Shown here: positions 1 through 10,734 of the stretch, one piece after another
Position numbering within the stretch: the first letter of the stretch is position 1
How the letters are laid out: each line of letters begins with the position of its first letter
Source: Phallus indusiatus
Lineage: Eukaryota > Basidiomycota > Agaricomycetes > Phallales > Phallaceae
Reading direction: 5' to 3'
Length of the DNA stretch: 64,000 bases
Assembly: GCA_027605045.1 (NCBI GenBank)
Contig: JAQFWX010000127.1
Coordinates: 1-64,000, forward strand
Translations under genes and position numbers: made by a program
Notes under the pieces: generated by a model
Database searches by the model: none
The model's input: the letters and a program-made list of their open reading frames with translations, nothing else
Told to the model about the DNA's origin: nothing

Positions 1-1854
1 TTTTGTGCCCCTTAACTTAAAAAGCACACTGGCACCTCAAGCTGTTTGATGTCCTATCAGGAAACGCTAATCATATCCACCTGATAGATGACAGTCGCAC
101 ATATTTTACCTTATGGTACGACTCCATTAATCTGTACTTTTATGAACGAGTGTGTTGAGTCATTTTTTCTACAGATCGCTGACATGAATATGTTCCGATT
201 TTCCTGACAAGTGGAGCCAATTCCTTTAGTGTGTGGAAGAGCTTCTCCCTACCGTCACGTCTCTTTATCGCTATGTCTCAATCTTTTTATGGAGTGATCA
301 GGTACTGATTTGCTGCGAAGCAATGATACCACAGGCGAACCATAGCTCTTGTGTTTGTGTATTCTTTCCGATGGAACCGCGAGCATTGACTGATCCATAT
401 TGCTCAGATGGAGTTCAGTCAACTATGATCTCATGTCTCATGAAACTCAATAGAACTGCCCCTGTCCCTGAAGATCTACTATATTTGAGTCGCCACTTAC
501 TTGCCTACCATCACACTCTTTCATCTATGGATCAATATACAGGATCTTTCCAGACAGTTTCCAACAGATACCTAACAAAGATTATCGGAAGATGGTGACA
601 TGTCCTACAATTCACGGATATTACAGGAGATTTTTGTTGCCGGTTCCCGCGAGATTGAGTAGATGATAATCTACTTAGACCATGATTCCGACTGTTTGCC
701 GATTCGAGGGGGATTAAAGTCAAGATTGTTGCATACGGATACCATGACTATTAGGGCCTGACTCTTTGAGAAACGTAAATGTATCTAACCCCTTGCATAT
801 TAACAATGTATTGATCTTTTGATGCTTTAGGTCTAGAACATTTAGACTGTCCTGAATCCATCAACAGCCACTTCTTACCTTGCTTCATGGTCGTAATTGC
901 GTAAGTACAATAAAGGGATAAATGGCGAATCGAAACGAATGGAGGCCAGAACAAAGACATCAGGTATAAACAAGTCAAATCATCTATTGGACTGATGGGA
1001 GCAGCAAAGACAATGCAGATAACGAGCAGGAAACAGATTTGGATAGAACCAGGCATCAAAGACTGAACTTTGAACGGACCGGCACCCATGCACGGTGACA
1101 TTAGGAGACTATTCACGCATTTTGAAGAATTTTCTCTCAGTAATACGCAGTCGCATAGAAAATCTAAAAGCCATTGTCTTTTCCTAGAACCGTTGATATT
1201 TAAAATACAGATATTCGGTAATTATTGGTTTGGTATCTGATGCCTTTGAAGACGTCAAAACATCAGCGAAATACTCTTTTGATTGGGTGATACGGTCTAA
1301 CGCAAATAATCATTCGGCTGCGTTAAGATAGCAAGTGACAAAGGTTAACGCACTGACAATATCTCTATACGCGTCCCAAGTATGCGATAATTTGCCTCAT
1401 TTAAACCAGAATATCATGAATCGCTTCGCAATCGGACAGCACTCTGATTTGACTCAACCACTAGTTTCTTTCCGCCATAGATACTGTTAATTATGGACGA
1501 CCGCTGCAACACAGCCAGCTCCTCCTTATTATCTTGATAGAACTGAGCAATTCTCTGTGGAGTTGGATTAGCCTCAGACTGTCAAGACAATGAGCGACGT
1601 GCTTTGCAAGGAGTTCACTACCGAACGAGTCTTACTTGAAAATCTCTCCATACCCGACGCGTTCTCCGAGTGAAATACGTCCGGAAATTATATGAACTGA
1701 ACGAACGTGAAGTACGCAGCAAAGCGCTGTACAAATGCAAAAGCGACGTCTTGGACGGTACAGACATGGAGAAAGGCGAAATCACAGCAGACGCCCACAT
1801 CGTGACCCTGCATGTGACCTGAGCTTTGTCTCGCAAACCTGGTGTTAAACCAGG
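1..1854. other. No firm gene; possible coding scrap at its 3' end
   Basis: Mostly AT-rich sequence with stop codons in all frames. Short open frames at 233-598 (+) and 751-1116 (-) show no recognisable family. The minus one contains a hydrophobic stretch resembling a signal peptide, but nothing else supports it. At about 1640-1824 the plus strand has a charged, protein-like frame (contains KYVRKLYELNEREVRSK) that ends only about 30 bp before the CSN5 start. No start codon or upstream exon could be joined to it convincingly. Confidence 0.4.
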
Positions 1855-3412
1855 ATGGCTGCAAGTTCCTCTGCAAGCAATGCTCTTAAAACTTTCTCGT
1901 TGAGTAATGACATAGTTGAAGTATCACCTCAAGATGAAATATTCAAGTTTGATCCTGTTGCACACAAATCTACCTACGATGCTGCGCCATGGACAAAAGA
2001 GTAATGGACTTTACGCAATTGCCCAAACTTGCTGGTTTTATTCACTGAGACGTTTCTTTTTTTACAGTGCTAATTACTTTAAAAAGTGTCGGATATCAGC
2101 TGTGGCGTTGATTAAAATGGTGTGTCTGGGTTTGTTTTTGGCGTTGACACTGTCTGATTTGGTCTTGTCGAAATGTTGATAGGTCATGCATGCACGGTCA
2201 GGTGTTCCTTATGAAATCATGGGTCTTGTACAAGGAAGGGCAGTTGGGCATAGCTTCGTTATAATGGATTCTTTCGCTCTCCCCGTTCAGGGCACAGAAA
2301 CCCGGGTCAATACCTTGGAGTCTGCAAATGAATACATGGTAGAATATTTGACCAGTGGGGAGAAGGTACGTCTAACCTTAGCTGCTTCTTAAAGGATTTA
2401 CCAACAATATGTATCCAGATTCATTCGGGCGAGCTTGGACAGGCCATTGGATGGTATCATTCGCACCCAGGATATGGCTGTTGGCTTTCGGGAATAGATG
2501 TTGCCACACAATCCACACATCAGAAATATCAAGATCCTTTTGTAGCCGTGGTGGTAATAATCGTTCTTCGTATTCGCTGGTATATGGTCGCGGCTTAGTC
2601 TAATAAACGTCACAGATCGATCCAAACCGAACAATTTCAGCAGGCAAAGTCGATATCGGCGCATTCCGCACCTATCCCGATGGGTACGCACCTCCTGGAG
2701 GAAACAAGGGTTCAGAATATCAATCAATTCCGTTATCGAAAATCGAAGATTTTGGAGTACACGCGAACCAGTATTATTCATTGGAGGTCGAAGTATTTAA
2801 AAGTTCCTTGGACGATGAATTATTGGGAAAATTATGGAATAAATATTGGGTAAATACCCTCAGTTCCAGCCCATTAATATCCGTACGTTCCTCACCTCAA
2901 TAATTAAACCTAATCTGGTAACAAACGTTTCTTGATGTTCTAGAACCGTGCCTACACTGTTTCACAACTTACGGATCTTCATCATAAACTCTTTATCGCC
3001 CAAAAGACCGTCCCGACTACACATTCCGTTTTACCTGCCCTTATCAAGCCTCCCACTGGACCAGAAGGCGGTCAATCAGGATCGTTCTCCGGTAGCTCGT
3101 TTACAAAGGGTAAAGTGCGTATCAAGGAGGATGATTTGCAGCTCTGGGTTGTGTTTCGATATCTCAACCTATTTTTAGGATAAGGAAGTCTTCAAGACCG
3201 AAGAGAAGAAAGAAGAAAGCCAATTACAGAAATGCGTGAAGGATGCGTGAGTTCTATCGTGTGTACTCGCACGTCCCTTTCCTTATACTGATGTTATCAT
3301 TGTAGGACCAAGATTGCCGCCGAAGGTCAACATGGGCTCATCGCTCAAGTATTGAAAGACATACTCTTCTCTGTCCGACCACATCAGCAGATATCTGAGC
3401 CACAAACAATAG
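1855..3412 (+). CDS. CSN5: COP9 signalosome subunit 5 (deneddylase)
   Basis: Zinc metalloprotease subunit of the COP9 signalosome, which removes Nedd8 from cullin-RING ubiquitin ligases. The start is ATG 1855, followed by the family's N-terminal region ([17 protein letters not shown]). The MPN+/JAMM site is complete: the upstream Glu in [10 protein letters not shown] and the metal motif [14 protein letters not shown] near 2470-2510. After it come [22 protein letters not shown] split by an intron, and the C-terminal helical region ([13 protein letters not shown]) ending at TAG 3410-3412. About six short introns are needed. The one before the JAMM motif has two in-frame acceptors, near 2396 and 2420; the later one gives a normal-length intron. 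All catalytic residues are present, so an active enzyme is expected. Confidence 0.93.
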
Positions 3413-3698
3413 ATGGCATCTTGGAAACTGCTATCGATTCTTCTGCATGATAATGATAATGGCCTTTTTTGTGCAGACCCTCGATTGGACTCTCATTTTG
3501 CGCCCTTAGAACCGCATCAATATGTAATTTTTCTACAATTAAATTCTATTAAAGACGCAATCTATGCATCCACAGTTCGTAATGTAGTATCATACGTCAA
3601 TAGCGCTGTCTATGGATTAGATAAAAAATGTTCGATAAAAGGCCGATGTTCCGTAGGGTGGAAAAAAAAAAGACACGTGAGATTACTGATAATAAGAA

Positions 3699-4616
3699 TC
3701 AATAGCCTGAGCAAGTTTGACATCTTCCGTTTTGGCCTCTTCGGCCCACTTTGTTCATTTGGCTGTGAAAAAGAAGCAAATTAGCGACGCTGTTTAAAAA
3801 GAGCTGACTGTGACAACAAGTGGCGTACCAACTAGTGCAAAGAGCCTGTTCCTTGAGGTGCCGGTTTTTATCTTGTCCTCGAGCGAACTTCGCCTTGCTA
3901 AACGGAGAAGGATCAAATTCATATCAATTCTCGGACATTACATGACGAGGCAAGAAAAGCCCGAATCTTACCAAGAACAAGTATATCGCGGCTGGTCCTT
4001 GTGTTTGAAAATATGCTCGATTTTGTTTCGAGCTGGTACCTCCTTGGAGCACATTTTACAGCGCCAGATAACGCCTTTATCCGTGTGGATGTCGGTTTTG
4101 TTTGATGAAGGAAAGTAGGAGGCGACTTCGGCTGGAGGGAGATCGTGCTCCGTTATGATATGCTCGATATCGTTGTTACCGTAGGTTTCCACTTGGAACT
4201 GACCAAATGACGGCTGGGTAGGACTATAATCATCATATGGCACCGAGGGGGGAGGGCTCTCATCTGGAGAGAATATCAAATACATCGATATTTAGCAAAA
4301 CTCGAAGCTTACCATCCTCAACGGGCGTTGTATAGGGCTGGGAATTCTGTGTATGATAAGATGGACCAGCTTGAGTACTGTAGTCGGGCTGCATTTGGTG
4401 TCCTTGAGAATAGTATGCAGCTTGAGGGTGCGGGTAACCAGACGCTACGTGTGGATAATGCTGTTGTTGTTGCTGTTGGTGGTAATGCTGCTGTTGATGT
4501 TGTTGCTGATGGTATTGAGGATGCTGCTGCTGCTGTTGGGTATGCGGGTATTCGTACCCATCGTAATAGTTTTCTGAGTAAGGAGTGTATGAATACTCTT
4601 CAGGATTCCGGGGCAT
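3699..4616 (-). CDS. Cys/His zinc-module protein ZnA with Gln/His-rich N-terminus
   Basis: Predicted 242-residue regulator-like protein; no named family recognised. Exons are 4616-4313, 4263-3972, 3897-3829 and 3762-3699; they sum to whole codons. Residues 1-100 are rich in Tyr, Gln and His (polyQ/H runs). The C-terminal module begins near residue 168 with a C2H2 finger (C-x2-C-x11-H-x3-H), followed by RYTCSC, C-x-C-x12-H-x6-C, C-x2-C and a final C-x2-C after a Gly/Arg-rich loop (VGRRGQNGRC). The same module, with the same two phase-2 introns splitting Cys codons and an identical 69-nt exon between them, is in ZnB at 22250-24292, so the two are paralogues. Nucleic-acid binding is inferred from the fingers only. 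Confidence 0.8.
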
Positions 4617-5422
4617 TATTCGAAAAGAGGATGAGTGAATCGCGGTGGGGCAAGGTGTATTTTATGCTACTCGAGCTGGGGTCTATAGATCTGCATGGTG
4701 TATAAAAAGAGAAAATGAGGAAAAAAATTGAGTTATTAATTATGGAGAAATAAACTTGAAACTAAGAAATTAATTTGGCAAGACTCTCCCGCGGTATCTT
4801 TAATTATATCTTGCGGTTTGGTACTTGTCATCATTTTAGATATCGAGATAATGTGTCAAGCGCTACGGGCGGTCACCGGGAAAATTATTGGGGATAACTA
4901 TTGCAAGGCGAATGCGGGGGAGAGAAGAAAAACTAATTTAGGTTAGATTTGGAAAAGCACGAGGACCTAATTGTTCACCACCCTGCGCTTCTCGAATTAT
5001 GGCAGTGCCACGACGGAGATGCAAGTCCACTCTTGTTTTCGGGATTTATGATGTGCTTAGTATAATTTAATCTCCCCTGTTTCAACCGAGTCTTTGTTTT
5101 GGCCCCCACCCCACCGAGAAAAATCAGACCACATCCTTTTTGTGTTGTCCAGGAGTGCATGTGTGTATGTACAGAAGTATATATCAAAAAAAAACAGTAC
5201 ACATACGCTTCTGTTTAATTCAATTCGGTTGTGTGTGGCTGAGGCAACAATCTCGAATTCAATTCAAAGTACATATTCCTTTTTTTGGGGAGTTTTCGAC
5301 TATAAGGTTTATTTGAATAGTGTACCAGTCGCCGGCGTTGAAGAAGCAAGAAGACAGAAAGGATCAGATTAAGTAACAGGTATATTAGATTAGACACGGC
5401 TACCTTCAATACATCAAATGAA
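4617..5422. other. Intergenic region between ZnA and the thioesterase
   Basis: No gene was seen. It holds the presumed promoter of ZnA (transcribed leftwards from 4616) and the 3' end of the thioesterase gene. AT-rich with short homopolymer runs. Confidence 0.6.
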
Positions 5423-6000
5423 CTAGAGTTTCGTCATCGGGGCAGGTAGGGCTTCCTCCGCGACCGTCAATTTCTGCAGGCCAGCACGCAATTGATCAGA
5501 CATGGGGACTGATTTTCGGGTCCTGCTGTCCACAAAAACGTGTGTAAATGTCCCAACTGCGGCCGGACCATCGAGTGAGGAATCTGCTTCAAAAACTCCG
5601 ATTTCGTATATCACTGAACTCGTGCCCAGCTTATTGACGCGTAGCCCTAAATCGAGTGCTTGGGGAAAGGATAGTGGTCGGAAGTACTGGCAAGACGTGG
5701 CGACAGCCAGGCCGATAGTTGATGATGTCAATGGCTTTAATCCGCAGAACTTGATCAAGTACGCATTAATGATGGTGTCGAAGTAATGCTGATAGATCGA
5801 GTTATTTATATGGCCATATTGATCGTTATCTGACCTACGAAATTATCATGAAAAGCAGTTCAGACCACTGTAAGTCAATTCTCGTCCAACTTTTCTTTTT
5901 GCGAGTTAGGCGGACCTTACCAACGCGTTTGATGGGACATTACAAAGGGGTAATCGGAACGTGCTCTTGACTTGATCATAGTATTTTGAGACGTAGCCAT
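5423..6000 (-). CDS. Hotdog-fold (4HBT-type) thioesterase
   Basis: Predicted 163-residue acyl-CoA thioesterase-like protein. Exon 1 is 6000-5921 and exon 2 is 5834-5423, joined across an 86-bp intron in a Trp codon. The join gives TRWSDNDQYGHINNSIY, the hallmark 4HBT motif in which the Asp is the usual catalytic residue and the GH(I/V)NN segment follows. Next come YFDTIINAYLI, the beta-strand region SCQYFRPLSFPQALDLGLRV and FTHVFVDSRTRKSVPM, as in single-domain fungal hotdog thioesterases of about 150-180 residues. The start ATG 6000 is the most upstream in-frame Met; a second Met lies 7 residues later. The substrate cannot be told from sequence, and no strong mitochondrial presequence is obvious. 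Confidence 0.85.
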
Positions 6001-7072
6001 AAGAAAGTTGCGTAAATTTTAAGCTTCACAATCTTGATCGAATCTTGGAAAGCTGTTGAGAGGTTATATAATCTATTCTCAACAATCACGTGTTCAAAAA
6101 TAAATTGAACTTTCACTTCAAGAGCTGTGGAGATTTTCTGTGAATTTGAACAGTAAAAAAAATTACAGGCATGATCAGGGAATCATATATTATTGTAATG
6201 AAAGAGTCCACATCAAAGCCATCAGGTGTATAGAGCGAGTGCCCTTCGCAAAAGAATCCAGGTCGCCGTCAGCCAAGGTAATTCATCCATGTGGGAAGTA
6301 ATTCCTGATAAGTACTTGTGGGCATTCAGTTTCATGATTTAGTGCGTATCGCTGAATTCAACTTTCCTCTTCCCCGCGCACAAAGTGCCGCGGCAGTGAT
6401 AACGAGAGTGTTGTCTTGCATCCATCAACAAATCAACGGAAAGCAAGAAGATCTGTGAGGATAACGCGAGTTTTTTTTTACCAGCTCATCTATGATGTTT
6501 GAAGCAGTCGTGTTTTTGAGAAAGGAGGTCAGAGTGAAACTGGTAAAAAATTGCAACGTTTAGTTCGGAACTAACCAGCACAGGTGCGCCGTGCCGTAAA
6601 ACCATCGTGGCTTAAAGCCCACTTCTGAAATCTCATCATATTGAGGAGAAGTAAATAAACTTACGAAGTGGGCTACTCCAAAGTAAAAATAAATTATGAA
6701 CGCTGCTAGCCTGCCACATCAGTGGACTCCCAGAGGCCGGCTGCAGAAAGATTTCACTGGTAGTCACTAGAATCTGCATATGATGTGATTATCAAAAAAT
6801 AAAATAAAACAGCAAGAAAACTTTTTTCTGAGTTTACTGAAGTAGATAAAGACAGCCAATCGGTTATAGATTCAGTCGGAATGAACAGAATGGAAGAGTG
6901 AGTCGTGCCACATGGCGGACATCAATGTGGATTTGACATTTGCAGGATGCGACGTGTGACAGTGATTTCGAGTCACACGTACGCGCGTCGACCTGCTGCT
7001 ACACCACACCGCGTAATACGTCTTTCTTCTCCCATCATTACACAGAACTAGTTTGGTTTCATTTCTAACGAT
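6001..7072. other. Intergenic region between divergent thioesterase and proteasome genes
   Basis: Contains the two divergent promoters. No coding exons or structured RNA were recognised. Open frames here, such as 6872-7084 minus, overlap the proteasome start on the other strand and look like chance. Confidence 0.6.
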
Positions 7073-7716
7073 ATGGAGTGTCAATTCGCGTTGATTGGAA
7101 AGGGTTATGTTCTCGTCGCCGCTACCTCAGTCGTAGCTCATTCCATTGTCAAGATGAAGCATGACGAGGATAACATCAAAGTCTTGGGTCCACACTTAAT
7201 CATGTCGTACTCGGGAGAGCCTGGTATTTTTCATTGTTTTTAAACGTCTTTTATCAGTTCTGAGCCGAGTGTCAATGCTGTTAGGCGATACCGTCAAATT
7301 CGCAGAATACGTGGAAAGAAATATCCGTTTATACCAAATTCGCAATCATTACGCCTTACGACCGTCTTCAGCAGCGTCGTGGACAAGAAGTCAACTTGCC
7401 GAATCTCTCCGCTCGCGAAAGCCCTACGCTGTGAACGTTTTGCTCGGAGGGTTCGATACGGCTACTTCTGAACCTCAGTTATTTTGGATGGATTATCTGG
7501 GCACTTTGGCGCAACAGCCATATGCCGCCCAGGGCTACGGTTCCTATTTTGCTCTCAGTTTATTGGACCGGTGAGGACATTTCTCCTCCCCCTGCTAAAT
7601 TTCGGAAGTTTTTCTCCTAACTCTATATAATTAACAGGTACCATAACCCTGAGGCATCGTTGGAAGAAGGCCTCGAGACCCTGCGACGATGCATCGATGA
7701 AGTGGAAAAAGATTAG
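7073..7716 (+). CDS. PRE1: 20S proteasome subunit beta-4, C-terminus frameshifted
   Basis: Non-catalytic beta subunit (yeast Pre1 / human PSMB2 type) of the 20S proteasome core. Exons are 7073-7223, 7285-7570 and 7638-7716, 171 residues. It starts directly with MECQFALIGKGYVLVAAT and lacks the propeptide and Thr1 of active beta subunits, as expected for beta-4. Family segments include SYSGEPGDTVKFAEYVERNI, NVLLGGFD, DYLGTLAQ and ALSLLDRYHNPEASLEEGLE. The frame stops at TAG 7714 just after an A5 run. In the next frame the sequence continues with a typical beta-4 tail (RLVVSQGKYIVKIVDKDG) to TAG 7782-7784. The protein is thus about 23 residues shorter than normal because one base appears missing. 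A sequencing or assembly error in the A run is the simplest explanation. Confidence 0.9.
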
Positions 7717-7784
7717 TCGTTAGTCAAGGGAAATATATTGTTAAGATTGTGGATAAAGACGGCGTCAGGGTGATATCATTGTAG

Positions 7785-10734
7785 CCGCCGTATTGTAGAT
7801 ATAATTAATTTTCTCAGCACCCCCTCTTCTATAACCTCCTGCTTTCTAAAACAAAACGGCGCACATGAGTATTCGCTTTAGTAAAATGATTATCAGCGAT
7901 AAAGAAACGATGGCCGTTACGCCAGAGACGAGGAGCTTTAGGGAAAGCCTTGACTCTTGAAGTTGATCGGCATAATTAACAACCCGTTTTGAGCTCCCGG
8001 TACATCGTACCCCGTTGGCACTTATCACATAACAAGTCAATGGGACTACAGGCACATTTGAATTGTTCGGAATTCTGATATGTATTTTACTATGGTATTT
8101 TTACCCCCCACGGAAGAGACAATGAAGCATATGACATAAAATATATGCATGTCGTCGGGGGTGATGATGATAACATTATGTCCACTCCGTGCAAACAGAC
8201 CGGCTTGGATTCCCAATCCTGCGAAAATACGGCCTATATTTTTGTACTAGACAAAAAAAGGAGTTCTCCTAACTGTGTAAGTAGCCCGACTCGGAGACCG
8301 GCTAGGACAACAGGTAGTGCCAGTTAAACTAGCAGCTCTGTTAAGTCCGTGTGCTTGTTAAAGGACTAATCTAGAAGCTTGTAAGTGGGTCATTACGTGA
8401 ATACATGTTTACTGATGAAAATGTGTTACATAAATTGACCGTACGTTCGCCCATCGATAGACGTCGTCAAAAGAGACTCGAGCGGCCCGACCTCCACTTG
8501 AAGTGTGTTTAGTGAAAAAAACTGACTAAAAAAGAAGGTTGACAAGTGAAAGATGGGCTTTACTAAGAACTCTAGTGTTAGATATCGAGATTAAGGGCCT
8601 ACTATCTTTGTAAAGGCTTGACCCTTGGCCCCTCCTCGTCTTCGTGGCGAAACTTCCAGTTGGACACACTGTTCAGCGATGTAAACTTGTAAATGTTTTG
8701 GATTTTAAATGCTACAACGTATAGACAACATGAGCGTAACATTTGAAAGTGGGTTAAAGATATCGAATTAAGGGTGATGGTTTAGAGGACTTGAAGGGTC
8801 CGTCTTTGGTTGCTCCCGGAAGTTATGTCGGTATCTGGCGAGCCTTTTGCTTGAGAGATTCAGTCAAAAACACGTCTATGAGACCACACAGATGCTTACC
8901 ACAAATTAAGTGTCTCAATAGCAGTAAAAAAAAGAATTTAGCGGCGTAGGTGCATCTTATATCGAAAACCTGTCGAGTCCACGGCAGCCCGAGTGCTTGG
9001 AAGGCGTGTCAAACCAGCCAGCGAGAGTAAAACAAATCAAAGCTCACTTTTAGTACCACAATATTCCTATAGATAGCCTTATCTACAATACTTGTGTTCC
9101 GCATTCATAGATGAACCTATTCAGCGTGGTGGTGGTACTACGGTGCCTGGGTGATAAGCAGTTTGGAGTCTTGAACGAGGCGTCGACGGCAGATAATTTG
9201 TTGTCAAGAGTGTTTAAAAAAGGTCCTGCGGGGGAAAATGCTTCGGAGGTTGAGGACTCTTGGACGAATATAGTACGTACGCAGCGCTGTTGAATCCTCC
9301 ATGCCATGCACCTTTCCGACTGAATGGTCCTCGAAACCACTGACGCAAAAACATCCAAAGTATGACTACTCATCGTGGGATACTTCTGTGAGCCCTGCTT
9401 TGCAGATAAGGCTGTCGTTAACCTTCACGAGAAAGAGAAGCTTTCAAGGGTTGAATCTCTTTAGCGAAGCCAACGCTTGAGGACCCAGATCGAATTCTCA
9501 GTGGGTCAAGGAAGCAGAAAAAGAGTGCAGTTACCTTTGTTAAGGTATGGGTCTGATGTTAATTCACTTGAAAGCATTTGCGCAGTCTTTGGGATCGTCT
9601 CGGATTGGTCGGATGCCTTATCTATGGAAGCGGTGAACGTTCATCATCATCATTGCTTTACATGAGGCCAGAACTTTAATCTTGCCTTACCTGAGGAACA
9701 AAAGTAAAGTGGATAGATCGATAAATGTACGATGAACTTTATACTCTATTTTAGCCTACCGTAACCGGGAGACAAACAAGGAGTCAGTAAATTACGCTTG
9801 TATATGTTATGTACGTTATCTCACTCACGAATGTGCGTCTTCGACGGATGATTCTTCAAGGTGAGTTTGTTGCGATGATTCTGAAGAAGGTCCCATCAGG
9901 GAGAATGATCATATTTTTCTGCGGAAGGAAACGACTCGTTGGAAGTTTTTGAATTGGCCTTTGTAACCTTGTTCCTCATTCAAGCCAGGTGGAAGGATCT
10001 TGTTTCAATAAAACGAGCTTCTCCGCCCTTGAATTATTTAACTTAAGGTTTGAAACCTGAACTTAAAAAGCGTCATCATATCCATCGGAATAAATAAATG
10101 ATTCAATACCTTTTCATTGTAGTGCCAGGTTGAAAGAAAGGGAGAGAGAACCTTGGTTTCAGCAAAAAAGAAAGAACCTCTGTATTGTAAGCATTGCGTT
10201 TTAAGCCGTAAGATGTTATGTTATGGATATTGGTGAGCAGTGAGTGTCGGACTGCAACTTTTTTTTTTTGGGTCGGTAGCTCATGAAGAGATCTCCGAGC
10301 CTAGATCAACCCTAACTTAGAATTTACACTGTATCGTCTGGAAGAATCGCCCAAGTTGTGTTAAGCTCCTAATTATCGTAAACATCACCGCGTTATCTGT
10401 GATGCGATTGAGAATCCATACTCTGGATTAAGTCCGAGTTCTAGACTTGCAAACTTAGGTGCCTCGAAACAACAAAATACATACGAAATGAGAACACGAA
10501 AATTTTCCGTCCAGTGATTTTTCATTTACGTTTCACAGGAGTTTTTCGATCAGTTCTGATATGATCGCACCCAGAAAATTTGCGTTTTGCAGGGTAAAAA
10601 AGCTTTCAATCAAATTGCATCAATGCGAGTTGACTATCGACATCAAAAAGCCAATCAGGAGCGGGCGTCAACGCGTGACGCGTTCTTGTAGCTTTTTTGG
10701 CAGTGAGATCATCTCCCTCTTCCCCAGCCAATTG
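7785..10734. other. 2.9-kb stretch without recognisable genes
   Basis: Scattered open frames of 60-95 codons on both strands (for example 9083-9373 minus and 9477-9665 plus) show no family motif, no plausible splice continuation and no coherent exon chain. The frame 10561-10956 runs into CSE1 exon 1, but the conserved protein begins at ATG 10735. The last few hundred bases should hold the CSE1 promoter and 5' UTR. Confidence 0.5.

Noticed and set aside
4330..4705. Plus-strand open frame rich in Val, Ala and Leu over the ZnA gene
   Set aside because: It is the antisense shadow of the CAG/CAT-rich Gln/His region of ZnA.
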